A stretch of DNA of 64,000 nt from Eshraghiella sp045129695. Lineage in GTDB: Bacteria; Bacillota; Clostridia; Lachnospirales; Lachnospiraceae. Under the pieces are notes generated by a model. It saw nothing but the letters and a program-made list of their open reading frames with translations. It did not search any database and was not told the origin of the DNA. Positions 1 through 9,237 of the stretch are shown in pieces. How positions within the stretch are numbered: position 1 is the stretch's first letter; every line of letters begins with the position of its first letter. A program made the translations under genes and the position numbers. The stretch is taken from positions 33,586 through 97,585 of the forward strand of contig JBGVJZ010000006.1 of NCBI GenBank assembly GCA_045129695.1. The letters run 5' to 3'.

Positions 1-2501
1 GTTCCTATGATTCCGGAAATGCTTACATTAGTTAAAGTCGTATTATTACTAAGATCCAGTTCCGTCATAGAAGATAACAGTTCAACACCTGTCAAATCTG
101 TTACCCCCTCCGGTACTACAAGTTTAGTTATAAGTGTCAATTCATCTGTATCCAGCATATCATCAGAGCAGCTGTCTATATCCCCGCCTGTCAGATATGC
201 CAAAAGCTCTTCATCAGGGAAATTACTGCTGTTAAGAGCAATCAGATTCCTGCCACATGTGGAGCATGTTGTCACATCCTTATTCTCTGCTTTTGTATGA
301 CCGGTTGAATCAATCACAGTTGTATATTCATATCCGCAATCGCAGGTATGGAGCAGTTCTCCATCTGTCTTACATGTTGCTGCTGTTATTGTGCTCTCAT
401 TCATTGTATGAATATCACTTAACGTCTCTTGACACACAGAACATTTGGTGTGACATTCCCCGGTGCCTCCTGCCATCTCTATATGACCATCTGCCTCTAT
501 AGCTTCAGTATACACATGACCGCATTCGCAGGTGTAGGTAGTAACACCTGCTTCTGTACAGGTCGGTTCAAGTGTTATTTCTGATGAATAACTGTGTGCA
601 GTGCTCAGAACAACATCACACACATCACATTTAAAATGAGCATCCGCAGTTCCGCCATTTACAGTTGTATGTCCGTTCTCTGCGATTTCTGTTGTATATG
701 AATATCCACAATCACAGGTATGGGTTATTATTCCCTTATCTGTACAGGTTGGCTCAAGAGTTACTGTATCTGTATAGCTATGTGACGTACTTATTACCTT
801 ACCACAGACACTGCACTTGCTATGCACATCCGCAGTTCCGCCATTTACAGATGTATGCCCTTTTGCAGCAAGTTCTGATGTATATGAGTATCCACACTCA
901 CATGTATGAATTATCTCTCCGTCTGTGTCACAGGCAGCTTCAAGAGTTACATCTTCCGTATATGTATGCTCCGCACTAATTACGGCATTACATATCTGAC
1001 ATAAAATATGGCAATCCGCTGTTGAACCTACAATTTTCATATGTCCCGTTGCAGGTATCTCTGTCGTATATATATACCCGCATTCACAGGTATGGGTTAT
1101 CACTCCCGTTTCTGTACAGGTTGGTTCAAGTGTTACCTCTTGCGTATATGTATGTATTCCATCAAGAACCTCTCCGCAACTCTCACATATACTATGTCCA
1201 TCCGCACTTGCCCCATTCACAGAAATATGTCCCGCTGCAGGTATTTCTGTAGTATAGCTGTATCCGCACTCACAGATATGTGTCATCTCACCCATCTCAA
1301 GACAGGTCGGTTCAATACTTACCTCCTGTGTATATGTATGCTCTGCACTGATAATAGTTCCACATACGCTACACTTATCGTGACAGTTCTCAATGCCTCC
1401 ATGTATTTGTGTATGACCGGTCGCCGGTATTTCCGTCTCGGAAATAATCACGCCACAGTCATCACAGCTTACAGTTATCTTACCCGGCACAATACAGTCG
1501 GCATCTGTCACAGTCTCAATCTTCTTATGGGTATGTCCGCCATCAAAAGGTGCTCCATGTATATATTCATCTTCTTCATCATCTGTTTCAATAGCCTCAA
1601 GGATGAGTGGTTTACTGTCATCCGCAACTTCTATTTCTCCTGAACCCATAACAGACTCTGCCTTGTCATATACAGAAGTCTTCTCCGCCATATCGATACC
1701 CCTTGTATCGATTTTCTCTTTAATTACTTCTTTATCAATAAACATCTCATGTCCGTTATCTGATGCAAAAAAGATATCCACAAGGTCATCATCCGATATA
1801 TCTTCATCAATAACGATAGGTACACACTTCTTAACTGTTATTTCGCCTGTTTCTTCATCCTTCTCAACGGTCTCAACCACATATACGGTTTCAACATCAT
1901 CCATATTAACCTTTGTTTTGAAGCCGGCTTCAATTATTACATCTTCTTCAACAATTGCTCCGCTCGGCATAACTCGTTTGCTGGCAACCGCTCCTCCGTA
2001 AGTAAGTATATCCGTGGATACTTCTCCCTTGTCTGTAAAACCTATGTTAACTCTGAAAAACGTTCCTCTTACCGCAAGAACTGCATTAGGTGTATTAATT
2101 ATAAACTCCTCCTGCTGTTCAAGAGGTTTTACAATTTCACTCGTCATTGAACCCCGGTCAAGCCGCATGGCTGTTTTGCCGCTGCCTGGCACTCCCAGTG
2201 TCTCCAATATAAGACGGCTTCCGGATTCAAGCTTAACATATTTATCATCATCAAGAACCATTCTTACATAGCTCTCTCCCGACGTTATGACCTCATATCC
2301 CTCCATAAGGTGCATTCCTTCATATGCCTTATATTCTATTCCGTTATTAACCACACTGACAATTCCGGAAACTTCCATTACAACTATACTACGATAGCCT
2401 TCCCTGGCATTAAGCTTAAGAATTATAACTGCTATTGCCACTACCACCAGAACAATTCCAGACAGGATGGGTATAAACTTCTTCCCTGATTTCTTAACCA
2501 T
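1..2501 (-). CDS. FecR-domain surface protein with 62-aa Cys-rich repeats (3' end beyond the window)
   Basis: The gene has no stop before the left edge. It encodes at least 833 residues. A membrane segment lies at about residues 9-28 (FIPILSGIVLVVVAIAVII). A FecR-like beta domain follows (about 40-150, ending INTPNAVLAVRGTFFRV), then an acidic linker, then at least six 62-residue units (about 357-730). Each unit has the pattern H..CSVCG....HTYT..V.LEPTC...G..THTCECGY.YTTEI.A.GH. The tail (NFPDEELLAYL, then LTELDLSNN-like residues) begins a leucine-rich repeat. ATG at 2501 is preferred over in-frame ATG 2519 because AAAGGA lies 9 nt upstream. It is probably membrane-anchored with the repeats outside the cell. 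The paired CxxC and CxC could bind zinc or form disulfides. Function is unknown; adhesion or surface sensing is only inference. Confidence 0.8.
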   Translation of the reverse strand, partial: MVKKSGKKFIPILSGIVLVVVAIAVIILKLNAREGYRSIVVMEVSGIVSVVNNGIEYKAYEGMHLMEGYEVITSGESYVRMVLDDDKYVKLESGSRLILETLGVPGSGKTAMRLDRGSMTSEIVKPLEQQEEFIINTPNAVLAVRGTFFRVNIGFTDKGEVSTDILTYGGAVASKRVMPSGAIVEEDVIIEAGFKTKVNMDDVETVYVVETVEKDEETGEITVKKCVPIVIDEDISDDDLVDIFFASDNGHEMFIDKEVIKEKIDTRGIDMAEKTSVYDKAESVMGSGEIEVADDSKPLILEAIETDDEEDEYIHGAPFDGGHTHKKIETVTDADCIVPGKITVSCDDCGVIISETEIPATGHTQIHGGIENCHDKCSVCGTIISAEHTYTQEVSIEPTCLEMGEMTHICECGYSYTTEIPAAGHISVNGASADGHSICESCGEVLDGIHTYTQEVTLEPTCTETGVITHTCECGYIYTTEIPATGHMKIVGSTADCHILCQICNAVISAEHTYTEDVTLEAACDTDGEIIHTCECGYSYTSELAAKGHTSVNGGTADVHSKCSVCGKVISTSHSYTDTVTLEPTCTDKGIITHTCDCGYSYTTEIAENGHTTVNGGTADAHFKCDVCDVVLSTAHSYSSEITLEPTCTEAGVTTYTCECGHVYTEAIEADGHIEMAGGTGECHTKCSVCQETLSDIHTMNESTITAATCKTDGELLHTCDCGYEYTTVIDSTGHTKAENKDVTTCSTCGRNLIALNSSNFPDEELLAYLTGGDIDSCSDDMLDTDELTLITKLVVPEGVTDLTGVELLSSMTELDLSNNTTLTNVSISGIIG
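310..1430 (-). repeat. In-gene tandem repeat, 186-bp period, six or more units
   Basis: The sequence word coding for the CxCGY part of each unit recurs at 341, 527, 713, 899, 1085 and 1271. Every step is exactly 186 bp (62 codons) although the units have diverged in sequence. A weaker copy follows near 1457. The repeats encode the Cys-rich modules of the FecR-domain surface protein. Absence of indels between diverged units indicates selection for module length. Confidence 0.9.
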
Positions 2502-2603
2502 ACCCCAAGATCCTTTCATAATAAACATCTTATGTATTTTATCCGGTTCTTTAATTAGTGTTTATATTATGAATATTTTACCATACAACTCTTCTCATAA
2601 CAA

Positions 2604-2655
2604 CAAAAAAACTCAACTTAGTACAACTTTAACAAGTTATATAAGCTGAGTTTTT
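2604..2655. terminator. Bidirectional intrinsic terminator
   Basis: The arms AAAAACTCAACTTA and ATAAGCTGAGTTTTT are near-perfect inverted repeats with A/T runs on both sides. The hairpin sits just after the malG stop and before the FecR-protein gene. It would end the maltodextrin operon on the minus strand. Confidence 0.75.
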
Positions 2656-2658
2656 AAT

Positions 2659-3489
2659 TTATTCTTTTACCGCTCCGGCACTCACACCGGTAACAAGAAA
2701 CCTTGATAACGCAAAATACAATGCCACAATCGGAACTGCAATAAAGATTGCTCCCGCCGCAAACCTTGTGAATTCAGTTTCATCCAGGTGCATAAGGCCC
2801 ACCGCCACAGTCCACAGGTCCTTGTTTTTCAAAAGGAGGTTAGGGAGTATGAAATCACTCCACGGCCATGCGAACTGTGTAAGTGCGGTGTATACAATAA
2901 TCGGCTTTGACAGAGGAAGAGTTATGTCTGTAAAAACCTTGAAATTGGTTGCTCCGTCTATTCTGGCGGCTTCATAAATCGAGTTGGATATTGTATCAAA
3001 ATATCCCTTCTGTACAAGATATCCCATCGGTGCACCCGCGGAATATATGAGAATAAGGCTCCAGAGTTTATTAATCAACCCGAAATTAACCATCAGAAGA
3101 TATACTGCAGTCATTCCCATAAAGCTTGGAAACATGCTTAGTACCAAAGTTGATTTCATAAGAACTTTTTTGCTCTTAAACTGAAATCTGCTAATTGTAT
3201 ATGCCGTAAGAATAACCAGTATCGTCCCAATAAGACTTGAAAAAGCGGCAACAAACAATGTGTTTTTCAACCAATTAGGATAATCATACATTGTTGTATC
3301 GGTAAATAACTTAATATATCCGTTCAGACTGTACGAAGTCGGAAAGAATCCATCCAAATCGTATATTGAACCGCTTTTTGAAAAAGAGGACAACACAAGC
3401 CAGAATACCGGAAAAAAGAAAATAAAACATACAATCACAAGAATGATATATGTAACTATCGTATCAAAGATATTTCTTTTACTCTTCAT
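2659..3489 (-). CDS. malG: Maltodextrin ABC transporter permease, MalG-like
   Basis: This 276-residue protein is an inner-membrane permease of the carbohydrate-uptake (CUT1) family. About six hydrophobic segments are visible. The ABC-contact EAA loop is at about residues 173-195 (EAARIDGATNFKVFTDITLP), the site that docks to the ATPase. Its start overlaps the malF stop by 4 bp (ATGA), so the two are translationally coupled. It is the last gene of the starch/maltodextrin operon. No ATPase gene is present in the operon. A shared MsmX/UgpC-type ATPase encoded elsewhere is the usual solution in Firmicutes and is inferred here. Confidence 0.92.
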   Translation of the reverse strand: MKSKRNIFDTIVTYIILVIVCFIFFFPVFWLVLSSFSKSGSIYDLDGFFPTSYSLNGYIKLFTDTTMYDYPNWLKNTLFVAAFSSLIGTILVILTAYTISRFQFKSKKVLMKSTLVLSMFPSFMGMTAVYLLMVNFGLINKLWSLILIYSAGAPMGYLVQKGYFDTISNSIYEAARIDGATNFKVFTDITLPLSKPIIVYTALTQFAWPWSDFILPNLLLKNKDLWTVAVGLMHLDETEFTRFAAGAIFIAVPIVALYFALSRFLVTGVSAGAVKE

Positions 3490-4790
3490 CGGAACGTATC
3501 CTCCTTCTTAAATGCTGCACTTCTCACATACACAACCAATGAAAATACGGATGTGATAATGAATATAATCAGACTCACTGCCGCCCCTATTCCGTAATAA
3601 GTATTATCTATGGACAGATTATACAGCCAGTTAATCAGTAAATCCGTGTCGCTTGCGAGGAAATAGTCATCCATATAAAGTCCGCCTCGCAGAAAATAAA
3701 ACACGCCAAAATTATTGAAATTATTTACAAAGCTTGTAATCAGCACCGGTGTTGTTGAAAAAATAACAAATGGTAATGTAATCCTGATAAACTGCTTCCA
3801 TTTGCTTGCTCCATCAATTGAAGCTGCTTCATAAAGTTCCGTATTCATATTTGAAAGAATTCCGGTTGCCAACAGCATTGAAGTCGGAATTGATGTCCAT
3901 GCATTAACAAACAGACCTATTATTTTGGCTTTGATTCCTGCATCAATATCTAAAAATCCAACTGCATTACCGCCACTCAGGGTTATATAATAGTTAATTG
4001 GTCCGCCATATGAAAACATAAATTTAAATGCAAGCAATGTTATAAATCCCGGAACTGCATATGCAAGTATCGGAAATGCTCTCCAGAAGGTTTTACCCTT
4101 AACACATTTTTTATTAAGTAACAGTGCAAGCCCAAGTCCTCCGAAATAATTAATAAAAGTCGAAAGCAGTGCCCATACGAGATTCCATCCCAAAATTTTA
4201 ATAAATGTTTCTTTAATTTCAGAAAGTGAAAAAATCTTTATAAAATTTCCAAAGCCTATCCAGTCCACTAATTCCGGCGGAACTATCTCTCCCCCATAAT
4301 TAGTAAAAGAAATCAGAATCATAAAAACAATCGGAAGAACGTTGAAAATCAACACGCCTGCTACCGGCAATGCCAGTGCAATTATATAAAATTTCTTATC
4401 CAGAAAGGCAGACATTGACGTTTTGAAATTCATAAGCTCCCTGCCGGCTCTAATCTTTTGGTCACATTCTTTAATATCCCTTATATTTGAGAAATGAACA
4501 AATATAAAAACAATAATTACAATAAATGCCAGAATTCCCTTTAGAAGCATTATTACTGAATCATCACCCGCCGTCCCCAGCCATGGGTCCGCTTTAACAG
4601 TTCCTAATGTAAAGAAGCCTGCAATATCCTCTGCACCTGTCCAAATCATGTAAAAAATAACAGCGGCAAAAAACAACAGATATAACAGTCCTTTGATAAA
4701 CTGCTTATACAGTATCTGCCCGGTTCCCATAACAATCATTGAGGCAATTACCTGAAAAGAAGCATGGGACTTATTTATTTTTTTGTTCAT
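3486..4790 (-). CDS. malF: Maltodextrin ABC transporter permease, MalF-like
   Basis: This 434-residue CUT1 permease is the partner of the MalG-like protein. The EAA loop is at about 321-340 (EAASIDGASKWKQFIRITLP). It has extra N-terminal membrane segments (about 33-50 and 80-100) before the core, as in long MalF proteins that carry a leader region. The gene starts 17 nt after the malE stop and overlaps malG by 4 bp. Substrate is inferred from the neighbouring GH13 enzyme and starch-binding-like lipoprotein. Confidence 0.92.
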   Translation of the reverse strand: MNKKINKSHASFQVIASMIVMGTGQILYKQFIKGLLYLLFFAAVIFYMIWTGAEDIAGFFTLGTVKADPWLGTAGDDSVIMLLKGILAFIVIIVFIFVHFSNIRDIKECDQKIRAGRELMNFKTSMSAFLDKKFYIIALALPVAGVLIFNVLPIVFMILISFTNYGGEIVPPELVDWIGFGNFIKIFSLSEIKETFIKILGWNLVWALLSTFINYFGGLGLALLLNKKCVKGKTFWRAFPILAYAVPGFITLLAFKFMFSYGGPINYYITLSGGNAVGFLDIDAGIKAKIIGLFVNAWTSIPTSMLLATGILSNMNTELYEAASIDGASKWKQFIRITLPFVIFSTTPVLITSFVNNFNNFGVFYFLRGGLYMDDYFLASDTDLLINWLYNLSIDNTYYGIGAAVSLIIFIITSVFSLVVYVRSAAFKKEDTFR

Positions 4791-4807
4791 ATTAATCAGT
4801 CCTTCCT

Positions 4808-6283
4808 CTATTCTGACAGAACATAAATTGCATCATAAACGTTTTTGGAGGCGGTATCCAAAGCTTCCTGAAAATCTTCTTTTGAGATATATTTTTCGGC
4901 CTCACCATCTGCTTTTCTGAATGCATCCTTGGCAACATCCGCCATAATTGTCTGTGTTGGAACCCAAATCTGATCCACAGCCTTAATTGAAGGCATTAAA
5001 TAAATTCTTCCCGATTCAAGACTGTTAAAAATAACATCTGCCGTTCCGTCTGATTCTTCTGCAACATCTGAACGTGTTGGAGCAATTCCGAGCATCTCCA
5101 TTCTTATCTTAATCATTTCATAGCTTGTAGCAAAATTAACAAACTCTATACATGCTTCCCTATTCTCTGTATATGAGCTGATTCCATATCCGTTTACACC
5201 ACCCATTACAATGGTATCCACAAAATCTGCTTCAGTCATTGCACTGCTGTCCCTGCTTAAATCACCATCAGCAGGCATAAGTGCCGGCATTTCTATCATC
5301 ATAAGATTCTCTTCTGCCTTTTTTAAAGCCTTATTGGCTTCAAGCCCCTCCACCTCATTATAATAGGCGGCAAGCTTTTCATAGAAAAGACTGTAAGTAT
5401 CAGGAGTTGAAACCGTACAGAAATATGTTCCGTCTGCAAGCTTCTCATAGCGGTTATATGTAATTGTATCATCAATACAGCCCTTATACATCAATGCAGA
5501 CATTTGCTTTAATGCACTAAGTCCCAATGCTGCATCCCCTTTACCAAATCCAACATCCGCAGAATTAAGTGTACCATCTTCGTTTTTTCCGAAAATGTAT
5601 GAATTATATGAAAGCATAAAAGGTGACACAAGATATAAATTGTTCATTGAAGCCATGAAACCATACTGACTGTCATGATTTGCACTACTATCAGTTTCCC
5701 TCAGATATTTGGAATAAGCATATAAATCATTCCAGTTCTCAAAGAAATCCGGGGTTCCATTGCCATTATCATCCCACTCTGTTTCCCAATTTGATGGCAA
5801 CAAATCCACTCTGTAGAAAAGCATTGGTTCCTGAATATTTACCGGAACACCACAATAATAACTCTCTCCGTCAATTACTACCTTCAATGCCTCCCATGCT
5901 GCTTCAGGAATATATTTGTAACACTCGAAATCTTCTATAGACAATGAAAGAATATGTTTATCCTCCGCATAAGTCATAAGCTTGTCATTTGCCTGATATA
6001 AAACATCCGGACCATAACCATACGGGCCATTTGCTGCCAAATCCGTATATTCATCCATATTCGCATCAACAGCCATAATGCCCTTATCTTTATAAGCTGC
6101 ATTAAAAGCATCTATCAGCTCCTGCAAATAGCCTTCTTTCTTGGCAGTGTCATTTTCCAGCACATGTATGACAATAGTGTCTTTATTATTTGCGGTACTT
6201 GTTTTAGAATTATTTCCACAGCCCGCAACTCCCAACACAGTTATGCCTGCAAGACACAATGCAATAATTCTTTTTAATTTCAT
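4808..6283 (-). CDS. malE: Maltodextrin-binding lipoprotein, MalE-like
   Basis: This 491-residue solute-binding protein has a lipoprotein signal peptide with lipobox LGVAGC (Cys about residue 22), a Ser/Thr/Asn-rich tether, and an extracellular sugar-binding domain of family 1 type (YQANDKLMTYAEDKHI, NGYGISSYTENREACIEF). At 491 residues it is longer than E. coli MalE, which is common for gut Firmicutes. Its start overlaps the GH13 gene stop by 4 bp and it is followed by the two permeases. It probably delivers the oligosaccharides to MalFG. Exact chain-length preference cannot be read from sequence. Confidence 0.88.
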   Translation of the reverse strand: MKLKRIIALCLAGITVLGVAGCGNNSKTSTANNKDTIVIHVLENDTAKKEGYLQELIDAFNAAYKDKGIMAVDANMDEYTDLAANGPYGYGPDVLYQANDKLMTYAEDKHILSLSIEDFECYKYIPEAAWEALKVVIDGESYYCGVPVNIQEPMLFYRVDLLPSNWETEWDDNGNGTPDFFENWNDLYAYSKYLRETDSSANHDSQYGFMASMNNLYLVSPFMLSYNSYIFGKNEDGTLNSADVGFGKGDAALGLSALKQMSALMYKGCIDDTITYNRYEKLADGTYFCTVSTPDTYSLFYEKLAAYYNEVEGLEANKALKKAEENLMMIEMPALMPADGDLSRDSSAMTEADFVDTIVMGGVNGYGISSYTENREACIEFVNFATSYEMIKIRMEMLGIAPTRSDVAEESDGTADVIFNSLESGRIYLMPSIKAVDQIWVPTQTIMADVAKDAFRKADGEAEKYISKEDFQEALDTASKNVYDAIYVLSE

Positions 6284-7962
6284 ATAATCACCCTTTCATT
6301 CAACATAATACAAAAGCTTTTAGGATTTATCTCAATACCCCCTGCCCTGTTGAGAGTATCCGTATCGTTAATAAACAACCTTATTTCATTGTCCTTTAAA
6401 GTATTTTTCAACATAAAAACACCATTTTCTTCGTATATTCCTACTTTGCCATCCGCAAGGCTATATGTCCTTCTGATGGCTGCAAGCTTCCTCATAAGTT
6501 CTGCGACATCTCCATACTCTCCCAGTAAACCTGTTTTTTCCCAGTCCATACATCTTCTGCAATCCGGGTCATAACCTCCCCGCATCAGAATTTCCGTACC
6601 GTAATAAATGCAAGGTGCTCCCGGAAATAAATATAAAAGACATAATGCCGCTTTTATTTTGAACTTATCTTCCTTCACTTCACTAAAAAATCTATGCGTG
6701 TCATGACTGTCAAGCAGATTTAACATCATTGTATTAACAGTTGCATTGTTACGCATCAATATGTCATTAAGTTTCCATGCGAAGTGTTTCGCATCAAACT
6801 TATTAAAAGCAAAATAATCAAGGCATGCTTTGGTAAAAGAATAATTCATTATACTGTCATACTGGTCCCCACGCAGATTAGTATATGCGTCGTGCCAGTT
6901 CTCACCGATTATAACCGCATCCCTTTTCTGATTTTTGATTGCCTTTCTGAATAGTCTCCAGAAATCATGACTTACTTCATCTGATACATCAAGTCTCCAG
7001 CCATCAATATCATATTTATCTATGTAATGACAGCCTATTCCTATGAGAAATTTCTGTACCTCTTCATTAGAGGTATTAAATTTAGGCATATATTTGCAGG
7101 CAGCAAACACTTCATAATTATTCCGTTCTTTATTGACTTCATCTCCGTCAATAATAAACCAGTCAAAATATTCTGAAGCTCTGCCCTTTTTAATTACATC
7201 CTGAAACTGAGCCAGTTCATCACTGCAATGATTAAAAACAGCATCCATAACAATTCTCATATCCCTGCTGTGAATATTTTCCACCAGTTCATGCAAATCC
7301 TCTTGATTGCCGAATTGTGTGTCCACTGTAAAATAATCACTTATATCGTATTTATGATTCGAAATTGACTGAAAAACCGGTGTAAGATAAATGGTATTGC
7401 ATCCCAGACTCTTAATATAATCAAGTTTTTCCGTTATTCCCTTTAAGTCCCCTCCTGCAAAGGTTTTAGGTGTAGGTATATCACCCCATTTGCAGTTAAC
7501 ATAGGACATATCCTTGTCTTTTCTGCCGATATTAAACCTATCCACAAAAATCTGATAGAAAACTGCCTGTTTCATCCAGTCCACACACTCCATTATATCT
7601 GCCCTGTTAATGTAGGGATACTGGAAGAAATTGTAATAACCCAGAGTAAAATCGTATTTTTCGGTTATTCCGTCTTCAGAGAAATAATAATATTTCTCCC
7701 CGTCAAACACATAAAAAACATACGCCAGTCTGGTATCTTCGAGGTTAAGTTTTATTTCAAAATAATCGTAAAGCTCACTTGAGTATGCTTTTGGCATCTC
7801 CCTTTTTAGCTGGGAGGTGCCAATAACATATTTACTCTCATAAATCACTTCTGCTTTTTGAATATCATCTCTTGCGGTTCTTAAGCGCAATACAATTTCT
7901 TTTTCAGAAACAGGAAAACAGTATGAAGAATCCACAATATGAAGCATTGCGTATCTGTTCAT
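6280..7962 (-). CDS. GH13 neopullulanase/cyclomaltodextrinase-type glucosidase
   Basis: This 560-residue enzyme has no signal peptide, so it is predicted to be cytoplasmic and to cut imported maltodextrins. An N-terminal beta domain (about 1-115, CBM34-like) precedes a (beta/alpha)8 barrel. Catalytic motifs are DAVFNH (240-245), GWRLD (nucleophile Asp325), IGENW (acid/base Glu354) and LLDSHD (Asp421). MPKFN (292-296) matches the MPKLN signature of subfamily 20 (neopullulanase, cyclomaltodextrinase, maltogenic amylase). It lies between the surface lipoprotein gene and malE in the same operon. The precise product pattern is unknown. Confidence 0.9.
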   Translation of the reverse strand: MNRYAMLHIVDSSYCFPVSEKEIVLRLRTARDDIQKAEVIYESKYVIGTSQLKREMPKAYSSELYDYFEIKLNLEDTRLAYVFYVFDGEKYYYFSEDGITEKYDFTLGYYNFFQYPYINRADIMECVDWMKQAVFYQIFVDRFNIGRKDKDMSYVNCKWGDIPTPKTFAGGDLKGITEKLDYIKSLGCNTIYLTPVFQSISNHKYDISDYFTVDTQFGNQEDLHELVENIHSRDMRIVMDAVFNHCSDELAQFQDVIKKGRASEYFDWFIIDGDEVNKERNNYEVFAACKYMPKFNTSNEEVQKFLIGIGCHYIDKYDIDGWRLDVSDEVSHDFWRLFRKAIKNQKRDAVIIGENWHDAYTNLRGDQYDSIMNYSFTKACLDYFAFNKFDAKHFAWKLNDILMRNNATVNTMMLNLLDSHDTHRFFSEVKEDKFKIKAALCLLYLFPGAPCIYYGTEILMRGGYDPDCRRCMDWEKTGLLGEYGDVAELMRKLAAIRRTYSLADGKVGIYEENGVFMLKNTLKDNEIRLFINDTDTLNRAGGIEINPKSFCIMLNERVII

Positions 7963-7994
7963 ATAATTCTCCTTTCGACCTGAGTAGTTGAATA

Positions 7995-9080
7995 TTATTT
8001 CGTAATTTTAATGCTCATAGTCTCTGCATCAACTGTAAATGTATAGCTGCCTGCCTCAAGTACCTGAACATTATTTCCATTTTCTGCAAGAAGAGCCTTG
8101 GATGCATCATCCGTTACATTTGATTCCTTAAGTACAAGTCCTGTGTCTGCACCATCTTCATATACCATAAAGCAGATTTCTGTATTTGCTTCAAGCTCCA
8201 TGGTAATTGTGAATTCTGCTGTCCCCTCTGTTCTTGTCAGTTCTTTGACCTCTGACCAGTCAGAAACCCAGCTTCCCTTTACCATAATTCCTGTTAAATC
8301 ACTAACTACGAATGGTTCCTCTTCTTTCTCTGCGCCTTCACTCAATGTATCACCATTTCTTACGACAGTAATTGTATCCATTGCTTCGTTATCCGGATCA
8401 GTTGTTAATGTAATAGTATAATTTCCTGCCATAATTACATTTATGTTAGAGGTTGCATCAGAACCGCCTAAACCTCCGCCACTTTCCATCTGTGACTCAT
8501 CGAGTCCGGTAAAATAACCAAAACCATGCTGTCCATCCCACTGCCAGTCATGGATAATCTGAAACTGGTCGCCTTCAAATAAATCAATAGTAATTGCAAA
8601 TTCGTTAGTAACATTACCTGTTGGCTGTAATCTGAAGTTTTCCCTTGCAGCTTCCTCAACATTTGAACCTGCCCATGCACTTTCTGCAAGGCTTCCCAAA
8701 TCAGATGCTCCAACTATGTACCATGCTCTTGTATCCTCAGCTGCATTAATAGTCTTAAAGCATCCGTAAAGAGTTGTATTCTCAGTAAAAACATCAAATT
8801 CAAGTTCTTTTTTACTTGCTCCGATGAAGGAAGGAGTCTCATACCATCCTGTAAATTCAGCATTTTCTGCCTGCTGGAATTTCTCGTACTCGTCTGCCGG
8901 GATAACCATACCTGATTCAACGGAAATATCGCCCAGTTTGGTATCACCGTTCATAAATGTAACAGTTATTTTCTCCTTCTCATTATTTGTTGTGCTCTCC
9001 TGCTTACAGCCACAAAGAGCTGTCACAAGGAATGTACAGATTAGAACTGCACCAAAAAGTTTCTTTAAGATTTTTTTCAT
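7995..9080 (-). CDS. Surface lipoprotein, probable starch-binding
   Basis: This 361-residue protein has a lipobox (TALCGC) and is the first gene of the maltodextrin operon. Residues about 38-110 resemble an InlB B-repeat/List_Bact_rpt beta-grasp module (ITVTFMNGDTKLGDISV, FTGWYETP, TTLYGCF). Two beta-sandwich segments follow (about 118-240 and 265-360). They have the WYIVGAS...FQIIHDWQWDG and MVKGSWVSDW...GSYTFTVDAET patterns seen in SusE/SusF- and amylase-associated starch-binding domains. It probably holds starch at the cell wall next to the importer. An AGGAGG site lies 8 nt before ATG. Carbohydrate specificity is inferred from context. Confidence 0.7.
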   Translation of the reverse strand: MKKILKKLFGAVLICTFLVTALCGCKQESTTNNEKEKITVTFMNGDTKLGDISVESGMVIPADEYEKFQQAENAEFTGWYETPSFIGASKKELEFDVFTENTTLYGCFKTINAAEDTRAWYIVGASDLGSLAESAWAGSNVEEAARENFRLQPTGNVTNEFAITIDLFEGDQFQIIHDWQWDGQHGFGYFTGLDESQMESGGGLGGSDATSNINVIMAGNYTITLTTDPDNEAMDTITVVRNGDTLSEGAEKEEEPFVVSDLTGIMVKGSWVSDWSEVKELTRTEGTAEFTITMELEANTEICFMVYEDGADTGLVLKESNVTDDASKALLAENGNNVQVLEAGSYTFTVDAETMSIKITK

Positions 9081-9104
9081 TAATAAAACCTCCTCTTTCT
9101 CATT

Positions 9105-9133
9105 ACTTAACCGTTTAACTTAATCGGTTAAGT
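9105..9133. promoter_or_regulatory. LacI-type double operator at the mal operon start
   Basis: A 29-bp near-perfect palindrome contains two CpG-centred LacI-family half-palindromes, TTAACCGTTTAA and TTAATCGGTTAA. It covers the predicted start point of the minus-strand maltodextrin promoter. A repressor bound here would block initiation. Confidence 0.75.
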
Positions 9134-9135
9134 TG

Positions 9136-9164
9136 ATATTAGCACAGCATCACTATGATGTCAA
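9136..9164 (-). promoter_or_regulatory. Sigma-A-type promoter of the maltodextrin operon
   Basis: On the minus strand TTGACA (9164-9159) and TAATAT (9141-9136) are separated by 17 nt. Transcription would start near 9129, inside the palindromic operator. Confidence 0.75.
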
Positions 9165-9170
9165 TATTAG

Positions 9171-9199
9171 TTGACATTTTTTTTTGAACTTTGTAAGAT
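9171..9199 (+). promoter_or_regulatory. Sigma-A-type promoter of the LacI-family gene
   Basis: TTGACA (9171-9176) and TAAGAT (9194-9199) are separated by 17 nt. The start point is about 9206. It diverges from the maltodextrin promoter, whose -35 box lies only 6 bp away. Confidence 0.7.
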
Positions 9200-9203
9200 T
9201 AGC

Positions 9204-9215
9204 TTATACGTTTAA
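9204..9215. promoter_or_regulatory. Probable autoregulatory LacI-type operator
   Basis: TTATACGTTTAA matches the operators upstream of the mal operon in its CpG centre and TTTAA arm. It overlaps the predicted start point of the regulator gene, suggesting autorepression. Confidence 0.55.
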
Positions 9216-9237
9216 CTTATATTTAGGGGTAATTAGA

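Noticed and set aside
300..1430. Evenly spaced repeats that could be a CRISPR array or satellite DNA.
   Set aside because: The 186-bp units are translated without interruption on the minus strand into Cys-rich 62-aa modules with no unique spacers. They are coding repeats.
7..2271. Several open plus-strand frames opposite the FecR-domain gene.
   Set aside because: They lack ribosome sites and recognisable domains and lie opposite one long minus-strand frame with clear domains.
9184..9237. TTG at 9184 as a start of the LacI-family gene, giving 18 more residues.
   Set aside because: It lies between the -35 and -10 boxes of the promoter, has no ribosome site, and the family start at 9238 has AGGGG upstream.
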